64,000 nucleotides of DNA from Aquipuribacter hungaricus (GCF_042663885.1 NZ_JBHSXV010000001.1), one strand, 5' to 3'; shown: positions 1 to 8,510, counted from the stretch's first letter. Translations and numbers: made by a program. Notes: generated from the sequence alone by a model not told the origin.

Positions 1-3000
1 AGCAGGTCGACGGACGGGTCGGGGGCGATGTGCTCCGGCTCCACGGTGACGACGGGTCCCTCACCGTCACGCAGCGGCAGGTCGGGTCCCACGCCGTCCC
101 AGAGGTCCACCGGGGCCGGGTTCTCGAGGACGTCGAGGTGTTCGCTGCTGCTGGGGTCGGTGAGGACGGAGGCCCGCCACACCATCGCCAAGCAGGTGTC
201 CTCGACAGCGAACGCCTCGGCGTCGGCCCCATCTGTCCGGCCCCCATGGTGCAGTCCGGGTGGGGTGGCGGCGTCGAGCAGTGCGTCGACCTGCCAGCCG
301 CGCTGCAGGCCGTGCTCGACGACCGCCACCAGCGCCGGCCACAGGGGGCTCGCCTGGACGGCCTGCGCGCGCTCGGACCCGAGCACGTGGGCGACCCGGT
401 CGGCCCACGCCACGGGCAGCGGCTCGCCGTCGGTGGCGGCGAGGGGTTCGTGATGGCGGGGGGCGACGGCGGGGGAGACGTGCCGGCTGATCCGCCACCA
501 CATGGCGGCCGCGGCGTGGTCGTCGGGCAGCGGTCCGAGGCCGGCGGCGTCGACGAGCAGGGCGCGGGCGTCGATCCCGGCCCGGGACAGCCCGGCGAGG
601 TGTTCGGCGAGGACAGGGGTGAACGCGTCGTCGGTGACGGCGGGCGCGGTGCTCCGCAGCAGCTCACCCCACTCCGCCACGGCCGGGGTCCGACCGTTCT
701 CGACCCGCTCCTGCAGGGTGCGCTGCCAGGTGAGGGCGGCCTTCTGCAGCTGCGCCGGGCCGGTGGGACGGCGGTCTCCCGGCTCGACCTGCATCGCAGC
801 CCGCCACACCTCGACGTCGGCGACGACGTCCGCGGGCGGCCTGGGACCACCCTGCTGCAGCCACACCGGCGCGGTGGACCCGTCACCAGCGCCCGTACCG
901 ACCCGCGTGGTGACCTGTGCGGTGACCTGCGCGGCGAGGTCGACGACCAGGTCGGCGCGGTCGGTCAGGTAGGCGCCCCACGTGCCGTCCTGGCCCAGCT
1001 GCGCGGGGATAGCTGGCAGCCAGGGCAGCGGTCCCGGACCGCTGCTGCGGGACCCCGTGGCGTCCAGGCGCCAGTCGAGCACCGCCGCGGGATCGGCCAC
1101 ACCATCCAGGGACCGGAGGGTGGCCGCGTCGTGCAGGGCCTGAACGGGGTCGGTGCCGCCCGCGGCCAGCAGCATCAGGTGCGCCCGCAGCGCGGGCCAG
1201 GCGGGGGACTCCTGCAGGCCGCCGGCGACGTCTGCGGCCGCGGCGTCGATCTGGCGGGCCGTGTCGGGTCCGACGACGTCCTGCGCGGCGACGTGCAGCG
1301 CGTCGACGTAGCGAGCCGTGGCCTGGCCGAGCAGGACCGCGGGGGTGGCCTGGTCCCGCTGCAGCGTGCTCGCCGACGTCGGCGCGCCGTCGCGGGCGAG
1401 GATGGCCTCGAGGTGGTCGGTCGCGCTCAGCGGGCGCACCACCTCGGGGCGGATGACGCTGTGGGGGTCGCCGTCGCCGACGACCTCCAGGTATACGTGG
1501 TTCGCGATCCGGCCCCGGGTCAGCATCGTGTACAGCTGCTGGCGGGACAGCTGGGACTGCTCCCCTCCGGCCAGGCCGTGCATGGTGTCCACCGAGACGC
1601 CCTGCGCGGTGTGCACCGTCGTGGCGTAGCCGAGCTCGACGGAGGCCTGAACGTACGCCGCCGGCAGTTGCACGCTGCGCCCGCTGCCGAGGTGCTGGGC
1701 GGTGAGGGAGCCGTCGTCGTGGACGATCGTCAGGGTCCACCGGTCCCCGTTCTTTACCCAGTCCGTCGACGTGGTCCGCAGCGAGCGGTCGTTGGTCCGG
1801 GTGATGAGCAGGTCACCTGCGCTGGCCTCGAGCCCGTCCGCGAGCCGAATGACGACAGGTGCCGCCGACATCGCCGGCGTCGTCTCGGTGCTGACGTTGC
1901 TGGTGTCCTCGGGGGTGGTGCTGAGGCGGTGGGTGCGGGCGCGCTGGTTGAGGTCGGCGACCAGGTCGTGGGTGGGCGCGAGCATGATGGAGTCCAGGCC
2001 GGCGGCCCGGTCGTCCTGCCATGCCTGGAACACCTGTCCGGTCATGGTGGTGAGGTCCCCGACGTGGACCCGGTTGTGGTCGAGGTAGAAGCCGAGCGCC
2101 TCGGGCCGGCCCTCCCGCAGCGCGAGCGTGGCGGCTCCCTCGGCGGGGTCGGCGAAGCGCAGGAGTTCGCTGAGGTGGACGGCGCCGTGGGTCGCGGCGA
2201 TGTCGCGCAGGACCCCGCCTGCACCGATCGCGGCGAGCTGCTGGTCGTCGCCGACGAGCCGGACACTGCCGCCGCGCTCGATGACGAACGACACCGCGGC
2301 CGCCAGCGACATCGTGTCCGCCATCCCGGCCTCGTCGATCACCACCAGGGTCGTCTCGTCGATCCGTTGCGCCCACTCCGGCAGCGACTTCTCTGACCCC
2401 TGTGACCGGTCACTCAACGACCACGTCAGCTTGGCGAGCGTCTCGGTCTGGGTGCCGGTCTGCTCCCGCAGCGCGGCCGCGGCGGCCGCCGAGGGCGCCA
2501 GTCCGACGACGTACCCGCCGCCCTCGGTCCAGGCCGCGGCCAGCGCCGACATGGCGGTGGTCTTGCCCGACCCGGCCGGTGCGATCCCCAACTGCAGCCG
2601 GGCGCCGGAAGTAGCCATCTGCCGCACCAGCGCGACCTGACCGGCGTTCAGGACGGTCCCGTTCGCCGTGGCCTCCAGCAGCGCGACGTCGACGGCGCGG
2701 TCCTCGACGACGCGCCCGTCGCGGCGCCCGGCCGTGGCCACCAGCTGCTGCTCGGCTCCGAGCACGGCCGCGGAGGTGAGCAGGTCGGCGCCCGCGACCC
2801 GGTACACGCTGCTGCCGTCGAGGCGACGCAGCTGCCCCGGTTCGGCCAGAAGGCGCCCGTGCGTGTCGCGTTCGGCCACGGCCAGGGACACGGACCGCCG
2901 CTGCAGGACCTCCTCGACCAGTGCGTCGACCGCCCGCTCGCTCACCGCCGCGGAGGCGCCGCCGCTGCGGACTTGCCGTTGCGCCTCGGCCCGGACGTGC

Positions 3001-4511
3001 CAGACCTGCCACGTCGAACGACGCTCCTGCATCACTGTGAGGGTGCGGTCCGCCGCGGCCGACAGCCAGGCCGGGCTGCCGACGTCGACCGCCCGCTGCG
3101 CTGCGGCGGGGCGGCGCAGCGAGGGCTGGAGAACGTCCCCCAGCATCCGCTGCACCTGTTGGGCGCCGCCCAGGACGTGCTCGGCCTGCGCCCGCCAGGC
3201 CGCGCGCTGCTCGGCCAGGGTGCTCGGTTCGTGCTTGGCGTCCCGGGTCTCCAGGGTGGCCTGCTGAGCCAGCTGCAGCGCCTCCACGGCGGTCGGCGGT
3301 CGACCGTGCCGACCCTGGAACTCGGTGGCGAGCTCGCCCTGACGCACCTCGATGCTGGCCCGCCTCGCCGACCACCGCTGCAGCAGCGTCGGCTCGAACC
3401 CGACCACCTCCCGGACCGGACGCTTCCGCGCCTCCGCCCGAGTGCTCGCCTGGTGGCCGCCGCGGACGTCGAACTGCACGCCGAGGTCGTCACGCAGCCG
3501 GGTCTCCAGCGCGGTGTTGTACGTCTCGGAGGCGGTGACGACCGCCTTGAACAGGATCCGGCCGTCGATCGCGAGCCACCGACCGCCCTCGACCTCGGCG
3601 CCGCCCGCAGCGTCCTCCGCACTTTCGCCGGCGGTTTGCCCGAGGGTCTGGACCTTGTTGGCGATCGCGACATGGGTGTGCAGGTCGGGGTCGCCGGCGC
3701 GGCTGTCGCGGTGGGTGAACGCGGTCCCGACCAGGCCCCGGACGTCGACCTGCCGGACCCCGTCGGTGCCGGTGCGCGTGTATAGCGCGTGGGTCTCGAT
3801 GAACCGCAGCGCGTCGGAGACCGCGCCCTGGTGGGCCCGCTCGATCCGGGCGGCGATCTCCGGCGGGGCGATCGCCCAGAGGGCGCTGACGGACTTCACC
3901 GGGGAGAACGTGAGGTCGTACCCGGCGACCGCGGTCGTCCTCGGCCGTGACTGCCGGGCGATCGACCCGGCCAGCTCACGGGCGTCCAGCGGTTCCCGGC
4001 CGTGCTCGGCGAGGAAGAACTCCCGACCGACCTCGGTGCGGACCCTAGCCCGTTCCTCGGCGGGCACCGGCCAGTCGCCGGGCAGCCCGGCGTCGGCGTT
4101 GATGGCCGCGATGCGCTTGGCGACCTCGAGCCGGAACGGGCTGACGTCGCCGCTGAACACCTTGTACGGCGCCCCGAGCCGGGTCACGGCCTGCCGGTCC
4201 CGGACGCTCAGGCTCCCGGGACGGCCTGGCTGGTCTGGGTGGGCTGCCTCGAGCTCGGCCAGCCGTTGCGCGGCGAGCGGGTGGTGCCCGGAGCCGAACA
4301 GGGCCTGCATCTGCTCGGCGGTGACGATGTCGCCGGCGGCTAGGCCGTCGATCCCGGCCATGCCGGAGCCCACCCACTGCCCGGGTGTCTCACCGCGCTC
4401 GGTGTAGTAGCTGGCCAGCCCGGTGTGGCCCTTCTCGGTGGCGTCCATGGCCGCGACCTGACGGGTCAGGTAGTCGTACCCCGACCCCGCCGTCAGCTTG
4501 TGGACGCTCAT
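1..4511 (-). CDS. MobF-family conjugative relaxase/helicase (TraA-like), C-terminus beyond window
   Basis: Nicks the element's oriT and unwinds the transferred strand during conjugation. At least 1503 codons are open from an ATG at 4511 to the left edge, so the C-terminus is missing. The N-terminal relaxase domain has candidate catalytic tyrosines (Y12/Y14 and the pair Y35-Y36) and the three-histidine metal site in FTHRDSRAGDPDLHTH (H267, H278, H280). A RecD-like helicase follows: Walker A GIAPAGSGKT (K650), Walker B VVIDEAGM near 725, VGDDQQL, a TVHTAQG motif near 965 and YTMLTRGR near 995. This order is the TrwC/TraI (MobF) plan and all core motifs seem intact. The antisense strand is also long and open, as expected at this GC. 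It is divergent from the 187-residue protein across a probable oriT. Confidence 0.93.
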   Translation of the reverse strand, partial: MSVHKLTAGSGYDYLTRQVAAMDATEKGHTGLASYYTERGETPGQWVGSGMAGIDGLAAGDIVTAEQMQALFGSGHHPLAAQRLAELEAAHPDQPGRPGSLSVRDRQAVTRLGAPYKVFSGDVSPFRLEVAKRIAAINADAGLPGDWPVPAEERARVRTEVGREFFLAEHGREPLDARELAGSIARQSRPRTTAVAGYDLTFSPVKSVSALWAIAPPEIAARIERAHQGAVSDALRFIETHALYTRTGTDGVRQVDVRGLVGTAFTHRDSRAGDPDLHTHVAIANKVQTLGQTAGESAEDAAGGAEVEGGRWLAIDGRILFKAVVTASETYNTALETRLRDDLGVQFDVRGGHQASTRAEARKRPVREVVGFEPTLLQRWSARRASIEVRQGELATEFQGRHGRPPTAVEALQLAQQATLETRDAKHEPSTLAEQRAAWRAQAEHVLGGAQQVQRMLGDVLQPSLRRPAAAQRAVDVGSPAWLSAAADRTLTVMQERRSTWQVWHVRAEAQRQVRSGGASAAVSERAVDALVEEVLQRRSVSLAVAERDTHGRLLAEPGQLRRLDGSSVYRVAGADLLTSAAVLGAEQQLVATAGRRDGRVVEDRAVDVALLEATANGTVLNAGQVALVRQMATSGARLQLGIAPAGSGKTTAMSALAAAWTEGGGYVVGLAPSAAAAAALREQTGTQTETLAKLTWSLSDRSQGSEKSLPEWAQRIDETTLVVIDEAGMADTMSLAAAVSFVIERGGSVRLVGDDQQLAAIGAGGVLRDIAATHGAVHLSELLRFADPAEGAATLALREGRPEALGFYLDHNRVHVGDLTTMTGQVFQAWQDDRAAGLDSIMLAPTHDLVADLNQRARTHRLSTTPEDTSNVSTETTPAMSAAPVVIRLADGLEASAGDLLITRTNDRSLRTTSTDWVKNGDRWTLTIVHDDGSLTAQHLGSGRSVQLPAAYVQASVELGYATTVHTAQGVSVDTMHGLAGGEQSQLSRQQLYTMLTRGRIANHVYLEVVGDGDPHSVIRPEVVRPLSATDHLEAILARDGAPTSASTLQRDQATPAVLLGQATARYVDALHVAAQDVVGPDTARQIDAAAADVAGGLQESPAWPALRAHLMLLAAGGTDPVQALHDAATLRSLDGVADPAAVLDWRLDATGSRSSGPGPLPWLPAIPAQLGQDGTWGAYLTDRADLVVDLAAQVTAQVTTRVGTGAGDGSTAPVWLQQGGPRPPADVVADVEVWRAAMQVEPGDRRPTGPAQLQKAALTWQRTLQERVENGRTPAVAEWGELLRSTAPAVTDDAFTPVLAEHLAGLSRAGIDARALLVDAAGLGPLPDDHAAAAMWWRISRHVSPAVAPRHHEPLAATDGEPLPVAWADRVAHVLGSERAQAVQASPLWPALVAVVEHGLQRGWQVDALLDAATPPGLHHGGRTDGADAEAFAVEDTCLAMVWRASVLTDPSSSEHLDVLENPAPVDLWDGVGPDLPLRDGEGPVVTVEPEHIAPDPSVDL

Positions 4512-4916
4512 CACACCCACCACAGGGCGTCCCGGCGTCCTCGGCGGTCAGGGGGGACGCAACAACCTGGACCGGGAATGCAAGAGGTGTGTGGCACATG
4601 GATTTGGGCGCTCCGGAGGGGGGACGCAGCGCGCGCTGATGAGGTCGGGGGCATGCGAGGTCGGCGTCGGGGACGAGTGGCTGTCCACGCGTGGTGGGGT
4701 GCTGCTCGGGGGTCCGTCTTGGGGGTGGTCGGGCGCGGTTGTCCAGGGGCGTAGGCGTGTTGGGTTGGTGCGCGTCGTGGCGCGTCTCGGTCTGCCTGCC
4801 TAGTCGACCGGCGACGTCGGAAGTTCCCGGGGAGTGACCGCCGGGGAGGTAGTCCGGTGCCTGTGGGGGTGTCGGAGTCAGGCACGAACCACACGGGAGC
4901 GAGAAGGGGAGCAGGC
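4512..4916. other. Non-coding region between relaxase and divergent small gene; candidate oriT
   Basis: No convincing gene lies in these 405 bp. The region separates the relaxase start (4511) from the GTG start at 4917, which is where MobF elements usually carry oriT. Base composition differs from its surroundings: 4550-4620 is less GC-rich, and roughly 4660-4800 is markedly G/T-rich on the + strand. A direct repeat of CCGGGGAG occurs at about 4827-4850. The nic site cannot be identified by eye. The oriT role is inferred from position. Confidence 0.4.
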
Positions 4917-5480
4917 GTGGGTGAGCAGGCAGTGAGGTCGACGGGTCGGCAGTCGGTGCGGCAGGCGGCGCGACGGGCGGTGCTGGACGCACAGTCCGTG
5001 CGGCGGCGTGAGCGCGCCGAGCGGGAGCAGCGCGTCGAGGCGCTGGTGGTCGAGGTCCTGGTGGCGGTCCGGGAACGGGACGCGGCCGTCACGGCCGCCG
5101 AGGCGCGGGCCGGTGCCGCCCTGGACCGGATGGTGCAGCAGGAGCGCCTGACGGTCCGCGAGGTCGTCGACTGGTGCGCCGACGAGGCCCTGGGCACCCG
5201 GGAGGTCGCCCGGCTCCGGGCCGTGGCAGCCCAGACGACCGAGTCAGGCGACGGGTCGCGCACCAGCGACCAGGCCGACCCGATCGCTGAGGACACCGAT
5301 ACCCAGGACACGGGAGCCGAGGACACGGGAGCCGAGGACACGGGAGCCGAGGACACGGGAGCCGAGGACACGGGAGCCGAGGACACGGGAGCCGCCGAGT
5401 CGGGCGGGAGTGCCTCGGCGCAGGAGCCGGTGGCCGGGGCGGGCACGGCGTCTCAGGTCGGTATGGCTGTCCGGGCGTGA
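4917..5480 (+). CDS. Coiled-coil accessory protein of the mobile element with EDTGA repeat tail
   Basis: A protein of 187 residues from GTG 4917, chosen because a purine-rich GAGAAGGGGAG ribosome binding site ends a few bases upstream; an in-frame GTG at 4857 lacks one. Residues 1-90 are strongly charged and helical (RRRERAEREQRVEALVVEV), followed by an HTH-like stretch, LTVREVVDWCADEALGTREV. Proteins of this kind are commonly found divergent from actinobacterial TraA relaxases, but no function is established. The C-terminal third contains six tandem DTGAE units, an acidic tail. A relaxosome or regulatory accessory role is inferred from position only. Confidence 0.75.
   Translation: MGEQAVRSTGRQSVRQAARRAVLDAQSVRRRERAEREQRVEALVVEVLVAVRERDAAVTAAEARAGAALDRMVQQERLTVREVVDWCADEALGTREVARLRAVAAQTTESGDGSRTSDQADPIAEDTDTQDTGAEDTGAEDTGAEDTGAEDTGAEDTGAAESGGSASAQEPVAGAGTASQVGMAVRA
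5307..5396 (+). repeat. Six tandem 15-bp repeats (GACACGGGAGCCGAG) inside the accessory gene
   Basis: Six consecutive 15-bp units start at 5307, 5322, 5337, 5352, 5367 and 5382. The first five are identical and the last ends GCC instead of GAG. The unit is a multiple of three, so changes in copy number keep the frame and simply lengthen or shorten the acidic tail. Confidence 0.95.
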
Positions 5481-5495
5481 TGTTGTGATGGGCCG

Positions 5496-5759
5496 GTGGC
5501 GACAGGGCAGGGGCGTGCGGTGCCGGCCTCCCGGCTGGCGCAGGCGTTGACCGACCCACGGGTCGTGGCCAGGTTCGCGTCCAAGGTGGTGCGAGTGGGC
5601 AGCCCGACGCCACCTGATCAGGATTCCGCTCGCCGACCCGCGGGGCGCTCGCGGTCGTGCCCGGACCCTGCGTAAGCCGCGCGCGCCGATCCCGCCGACG
5701 TCGCCGCTGACCTCGCACGCGTCCGGCGGCTCCTCGGCCAGCAGCTGCCCCTGCGGTGA
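5496..5759 (+). pseudogene. Remnant of a small HNH-endonuclease gene (core deleted, frameshifted)
   Basis: From GTG 5496 the reading gives an N-terminal piece, LTDPRVVARFASKVV, which I recognise as the start of a small HNH-endonuclease family often found beside actinobacterial TraA genes. Instead of the expected core (WTGA, then HRCDNPLC-type zinc/HNH motifs) the sequence jumps after about residue 40 to the family's C-terminal part, SPLADPRGARGRARTLR, in another frame. A further frame change near 5674 is needed to read AARADPADVAADLARVRRLL, which ends at TGA 5757-5759. The gene thus appears to have lost its catalytic middle and two frames. Recognition of the ends is from family knowledge and was not verified by alignment. 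Confidence 0.6.
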
Positions 5760-5823
5760 GCACCAGCCGCCCGGTGCCAACAGCGTGGGCCGCGCCACCC
5801 GAAGGCGGCGGCCCAGGGGATCG

Positions 5824-6021
5824 TCAGCCCGCTTCGGGTCTCGTTGTCAGGTCGCGCAACTGGGGATCTGCCTCAGCGATGAGCAGCACACCTCGTGCCA
5901 GGCTGAGCCGGTCGCGCGCACGACGCACCTCGCTCTGCAGCGACTCCGGGTCGGCGTGCACCGCCACGGCGCGCAGTTCAGCCGCAACCACCTGCGAGCG
6001 GAGTCTGTCCAGGTACGTCAC
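5824..6021 (-). CDS. Small helical protein coupled to the ParB-like gene
   Basis: A 65-residue protein from GTG 6021 whose start overlaps the stop of the upstream ParB-like gene (GTGA), indicating translational coupling. The sequence, with LDRLRSQVVAAELRAVAV and DPESLQSEVRRARDRLSLA, is predicted almost wholly helical and charged, possibly a short coiled coil. I do not recognise the family. Its position suggests a role with the partition-type protein, but that protein is itself truncated here. Confidence 0.6.
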   Translation of the reverse strand: MTYLDRLRSQVVAAELRAVAVHADPESLQSEVRRARDRLSLARGVLLIAEADPQLRDLTTRPEAG

Positions 6022-6785
6022 GCCTCGCTCACCACGCTCGGGTGCGGGGCGGACACCTCGGCTCCCTCTGACCGCTCCTGCTCGGCGCCGGGCTCGGTTC
6101 CGGAGGAGGACTCGGGCTGGGTGGAGTCGGTGCGAGTCAGTAGGGACTTTATCTCGCTGGGCGGGTAGCCCCACCCGGCCAGCGCGGACATGACGCGCCT
6201 GTCCCAGTCGCTCGGGTTGCACCAGGTGTGGCTGCCGGTGCTCTGCTCCCACGCCGCGACGACGCACGCGAGGCTGAGCATGGTCGACGTCTTGGGGGTG
6301 CTCGGGCGAACGGTCAGACGCTGGCAGAGCTCCGGGACGCCGCCGGTCGCGGCGGTGATGCCCAGCAGGTCCCGCAGCATGCTGTGGCGGCTCTCGATCG
6401 CCTTGATGAGGGTCCACTGCGACGTAACGACCGCCTCGCAGATGACCGCCTCCGCGCCCGCCGGTGGGGTCCTGCGGGCGAGGAAACTCGACAGCCACTC
6501 GCGGCGGACGACCTCGGCGGAGCGCCAGGCCTTGTTAATCGCGATCACCAGCCTGCTAGCGGACAGGCGGCCTGCATGCGTGAGGCCCGCCGAGCGCGGC
6601 AGCCACTGGTGCCTTAAGAGATGGGCAATCAACGCACGCGAATTCGCTGTCTGCGCCAGCGCAGTTCGACACCTTGTCCTGGGGCCTCGGTGAGCGGGCG
6701 GCTGGCTGCCAGGTCCTGGGCTGTGTTCAGTGGTGGGGACACCGTCGTGGACTGGCACGTGCTGAGTGACCGCCGAGCCCGGCAT
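6018..6785 (-). CDS. ParB-like protein, C-terminal part only (probably truncated)
   Basis: The frame runs from an ATG at 6785 to TGA 6018-6020. Residues about 55-215 (WRSAEVVRREWLSSFLARRT, MLRDLLGI, MLSLACVVAAWEQSTG, ending WDRRVMSALAGWGYPPSEI) resemble the C-terminal domain of plasmid/ICE ParB-like proteins of actinobacteria. The normal N-terminal ParB nuclease domain and HTH are absent, because the frame meets the excisionase promoter region, and the first 40 residues look like random read-through. The true start is uncertain. I read this as a 5'-truncated gene, possibly non-functional. The call rests on recalled family features. Confidence 0.55.
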   Translation of the reverse strand: MPGSAVTQHVPVHDGVPTTEHSPGPGSQPPAHRGPRTRCRTALAQTANSRALIAHLLRHQWLPRSAGLTHAGRLSASRLVIAINKAWRSAEVVRREWLSSFLARRTPPAGAEAVICEAVVTSQWTLIKAIESRHSMLRDLLGITAATGGVPELCQRLTVRPSTPKTSTMLSLACVVAAWEQSTGSHTWCNPSDWDRRVMSALAGWGYPPSEIKSLLTRTDSTQPESSSGTEPGAEQERSEGAEVSAPHPSVVSEA

Positions 6786-6873
6786 CTCACCCTGTTGACG
6801 GGTGAGGCCGAGCGGCGTGCGGCCAGCTCTGCGGCAGAACTTGGTCCGGAGCAGCGACTACAAAGAGGTGGCG

Positions 6874-7074
6874 ATGAGGAAGACACTAGAGTTGAGCCCG
6901 CTCCTGCTGACCCCGGAGGAGGTGGCGCACATCCTCAGGGTTGGCCGGTCGAGGGTGTACGACCTGATGCGGTCGCACCGCCTAATCTCCGTCAAGATCG
7001 GAGGGTCCCGTCGGGTGCCCATTGTGGCAGTGCAGCAGTACATCGATGACTTGGTGAGTGGGGAGGCCAGCTAG
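6874..7074 (+). CDS. xis: Excisionase (helix-turn-helix, MerR/HTH_17 type)
   Basis: A 66-residue DNA-binding protein from ATG 6874, preceded by AAAGAGGTGG. The core LLTPEEVAHILRVGRSRVYD followed by a wing with KIGGSRRVP is the typical winged-helix excisionase that bends att DNA and directs the integrase toward excision. Its TAG stop (7072-7074) shares one base with the GTG start of the integrase, so the two are translated as a unit. It could also act as a repressor of the operon. Confidence 0.88.
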   Translation: MRKTLELSPLLLTPEEVAHILRVGRSRVYDLMRSHRLISVKIGGSRRVPIVAVQQYIDDLVSGEAS

Positions 7075-8198
7075 TGGCGCGAGGCAACGGTGAGGGGAGC
7101 CTATGGAAGCGAGCGGACGGACGCTGGTCTGCTTCCTACTTCGTGCCCCAGCCGGGAGGTGGTCTGACACGGCGCTACGTGTACGGCGCCACCCGGGACG
7201 AGGCAAACGCGAAGCTCGTGGCCCTGATGGGGGAGGTCGCCCGGGGGCTGCCGGTAGCCACGACGCAGGACAGCGTCGCCTCGTATCTGCGCTCCTGGCT
7301 CGAAGAGGTGGCCGCCAAGCGGGTTCGACCCAACACGCTGACCAGCTACCGCTCGAACGTGAAGCTCCACATCGTGCCGGTCATCGGCTCGCGCAAGCTC
7401 GGCAAGCTCTCTACGCGTGACGTCCGGAGCCTGCTGGCCGCATGTGACGCCTCCGGCCTGAGCCCCAGGTCCACCCGTTATGTGCATGCCACCCTGCGGG
7501 TGGCGTTGGAGGACGCTGTTCGAGATGACCTTGTACCGCGCAACGTGGCCAAGCTCGTCAGGCTGTCAACGCCGCCTCGGGCAGAGACACGCGTCTTGAC
7601 TGTCGATGAGGCGCGACTCCTGCTGTCCCAGACCCGCACCGACCGGCTGCACGCTGCCTTGGTGGTGCTCCTGGTCCTGGGGCTGCGCCGGTCCGAGGCT
7701 CTGGGACTGCGCTGGTCGGACATCGACTTCGACGCCAGTGTTCTGCATGTGAGGCAGGGACTGCACTGGTCCGAGGGAAGGTTGCAGTTTCTGCCGCCCA
7801 AGACCCGACGATCACGGCGGACGGTTCCCATGCCGAGCGTCTGCCTCGAGGCGCTGGGGCGACATCGCTCTCGGCAGGCGGCCGAGGCCGAGGCGTGCCT
7901 GCACCCTTGGCCGCCGGTGGAGCTCGTTTTCACGACGACTGTCGGGACGCCGGTAGACCCCAACAACTTCTCGCGGACGTTCGCGCGCTGGTGTCGGGAC
8001 GCCGGGGTTCCGGCGGTGCGGTTGCACGACCTCCGGCACACCTGCGTGTCGATGCTCCTGACCTTAGGAGTCAACCCGCGGGTCGTCATGGAGATCGTCG
8101 GCCACGCAGCCCTGGAGATGACCATGAACGTGTACGCGCACGTGGCTGTCGACGAGCAGCGATTAGCGTTGGACAAGTTAGACGGGCTCTACGTCTGA
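7074..8198 (+). CDS. int: Tyrosine recombinase integrase
   Basis: A 374-residue site-specific recombinase that integrates and excises the element. It has an N-terminal arm-binding region (MARGNGEGSLWKRADGRW), a SAM-like core-binding domain (about 70-155) and a catalytic domain. Catalytic residues are visible: Arg in LVLGLRRSEALGLRW (about 205), H318-x-x-R321 in HDLRHT, H344 in IVGHAAL and nucleophile Y354 in MNVYAHV. The start is the GTG overlapping the xis stop. It ends 75 bp before the 3' end of a tRNA-Phe gene, the classic arrangement for a tRNA-integrating element. Confidence 0.95.
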   Translation: MARGNGEGSLWKRADGRWSASYFVPQPGGGLTRRYVYGATRDEANAKLVALMGEVARGLPVATTQDSVASYLRSWLEEVAAKRVRPNTLTSYRSNVKLHIVPVIGSRKLGKLSTRDVRSLLAACDASGLSPRSTRYVHATLRVALEDAVRDDLVPRNVAKLVRLSTPPRAETRVLTVDEARLLLSQTRTDRLHAALVVLLVLGLRRSEALGLRWSDIDFDASVLHVRQGLHWSEGRLQFLPPKTRRSRRTVPMPSVCLEALGRHRSRQAAEAEACLHPWPPVELVFTTTVGTPVDPNNFSRTFARWCRDAGVPAVRLHDLRHTCVSMLLTLGVNPRVVMEIVGHAALEMTMNVYAHVAVDEQRLALDKLDGLYV

Positions 8199-8273
8199 TG
8201 CCGTTGCTGTCAACTACTGCTGTCAACTGGGCCGCTCGGCACTCGCCGCGGGTATACTTGCTGGTCATGGGTG

Positions 8274-8312
8274 TGGCCAGAGGCGGGGTCGAACCGCCGA
8301 CCTTCCGATTTT
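8274..8312. other. Inferred attachment site in the 3' half of tRNA-Phe
   Basis: The integrase gene ends just outside the 3' end of tRNA-Phe, and many actinobacterial tyrosine integrases recombine within the anticodon-to-3'-end half of a tRNA. The direct-repeat partner is not in the window and should lie left of position 1. The exact crossover and length of the identity block are not visible. Confidence 0.45.
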
Positions 8313-8346
8313 CAGTCGGACGCTCTACCAACTGAGCTATCTGGCC
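8274..8346 (-). tRNA. tRNA-Phe (GAA)
   Basis: A 73-nt cloverleaf on the minus strand. The acceptor ends GGCCAGA/CTGGCC pair, the anticodon loop reads CTGAAAA (anticodon GAA), and the T-arm GGTTCGACCCC is present, with discriminator A. CCA is not encoded. It is the last gene of a three-tRNA cluster and probable integration site of the element. Confidence 0.97.
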
Positions 8347-8368
8347 GAGGGCGGTGACCCACCCCGAG

Positions 8369-8442
8369 CGACCCCGACCGGGCTCGAACCGGCGACCTCC
8401 GCCGTGACAGGGCGGCGCGCTAACCAACTGCGCTACGGGGCC
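8369..8442 (-). tRNA. tRNA-Asp (GTC)
   Basis: A 74-nt tRNA on the minus strand. The acceptor GGCCCCG pairs with CGGGGTC (one G-U), the anticodon loop is CTGTCAC (GTC), the T-arm is GGTTCGAGCCC, and the discriminator is G, as usual for tRNA-Asp. It is co-oriented with tRNA-Glu and tRNA-Phe. Confidence 0.97.
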
Positions 8443-8510
8443 TTGCTGTGGTGCTGGTCGTGCGTGGTGCTGACGGACTGTGGTGCTGGTGGAGCGGACG
8501 TGCTGGGACG

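Noticed and set aside
30..2396. Long open frame on the + strand opposite the relaxase gene
   Set aside because: It is the antisense shadow of the relaxase; composition is Gly/Arg/Val-rich without domains, and the minus frame has all relaxase and helicase motifs.
8446..8490. 13-nt direct repeat CTGTGGTGCTGGT between tRNA-Asp and tRNA-Glu
   Set aside because: Two copies only, low complexity; probably a tRNA spacer of no significance.
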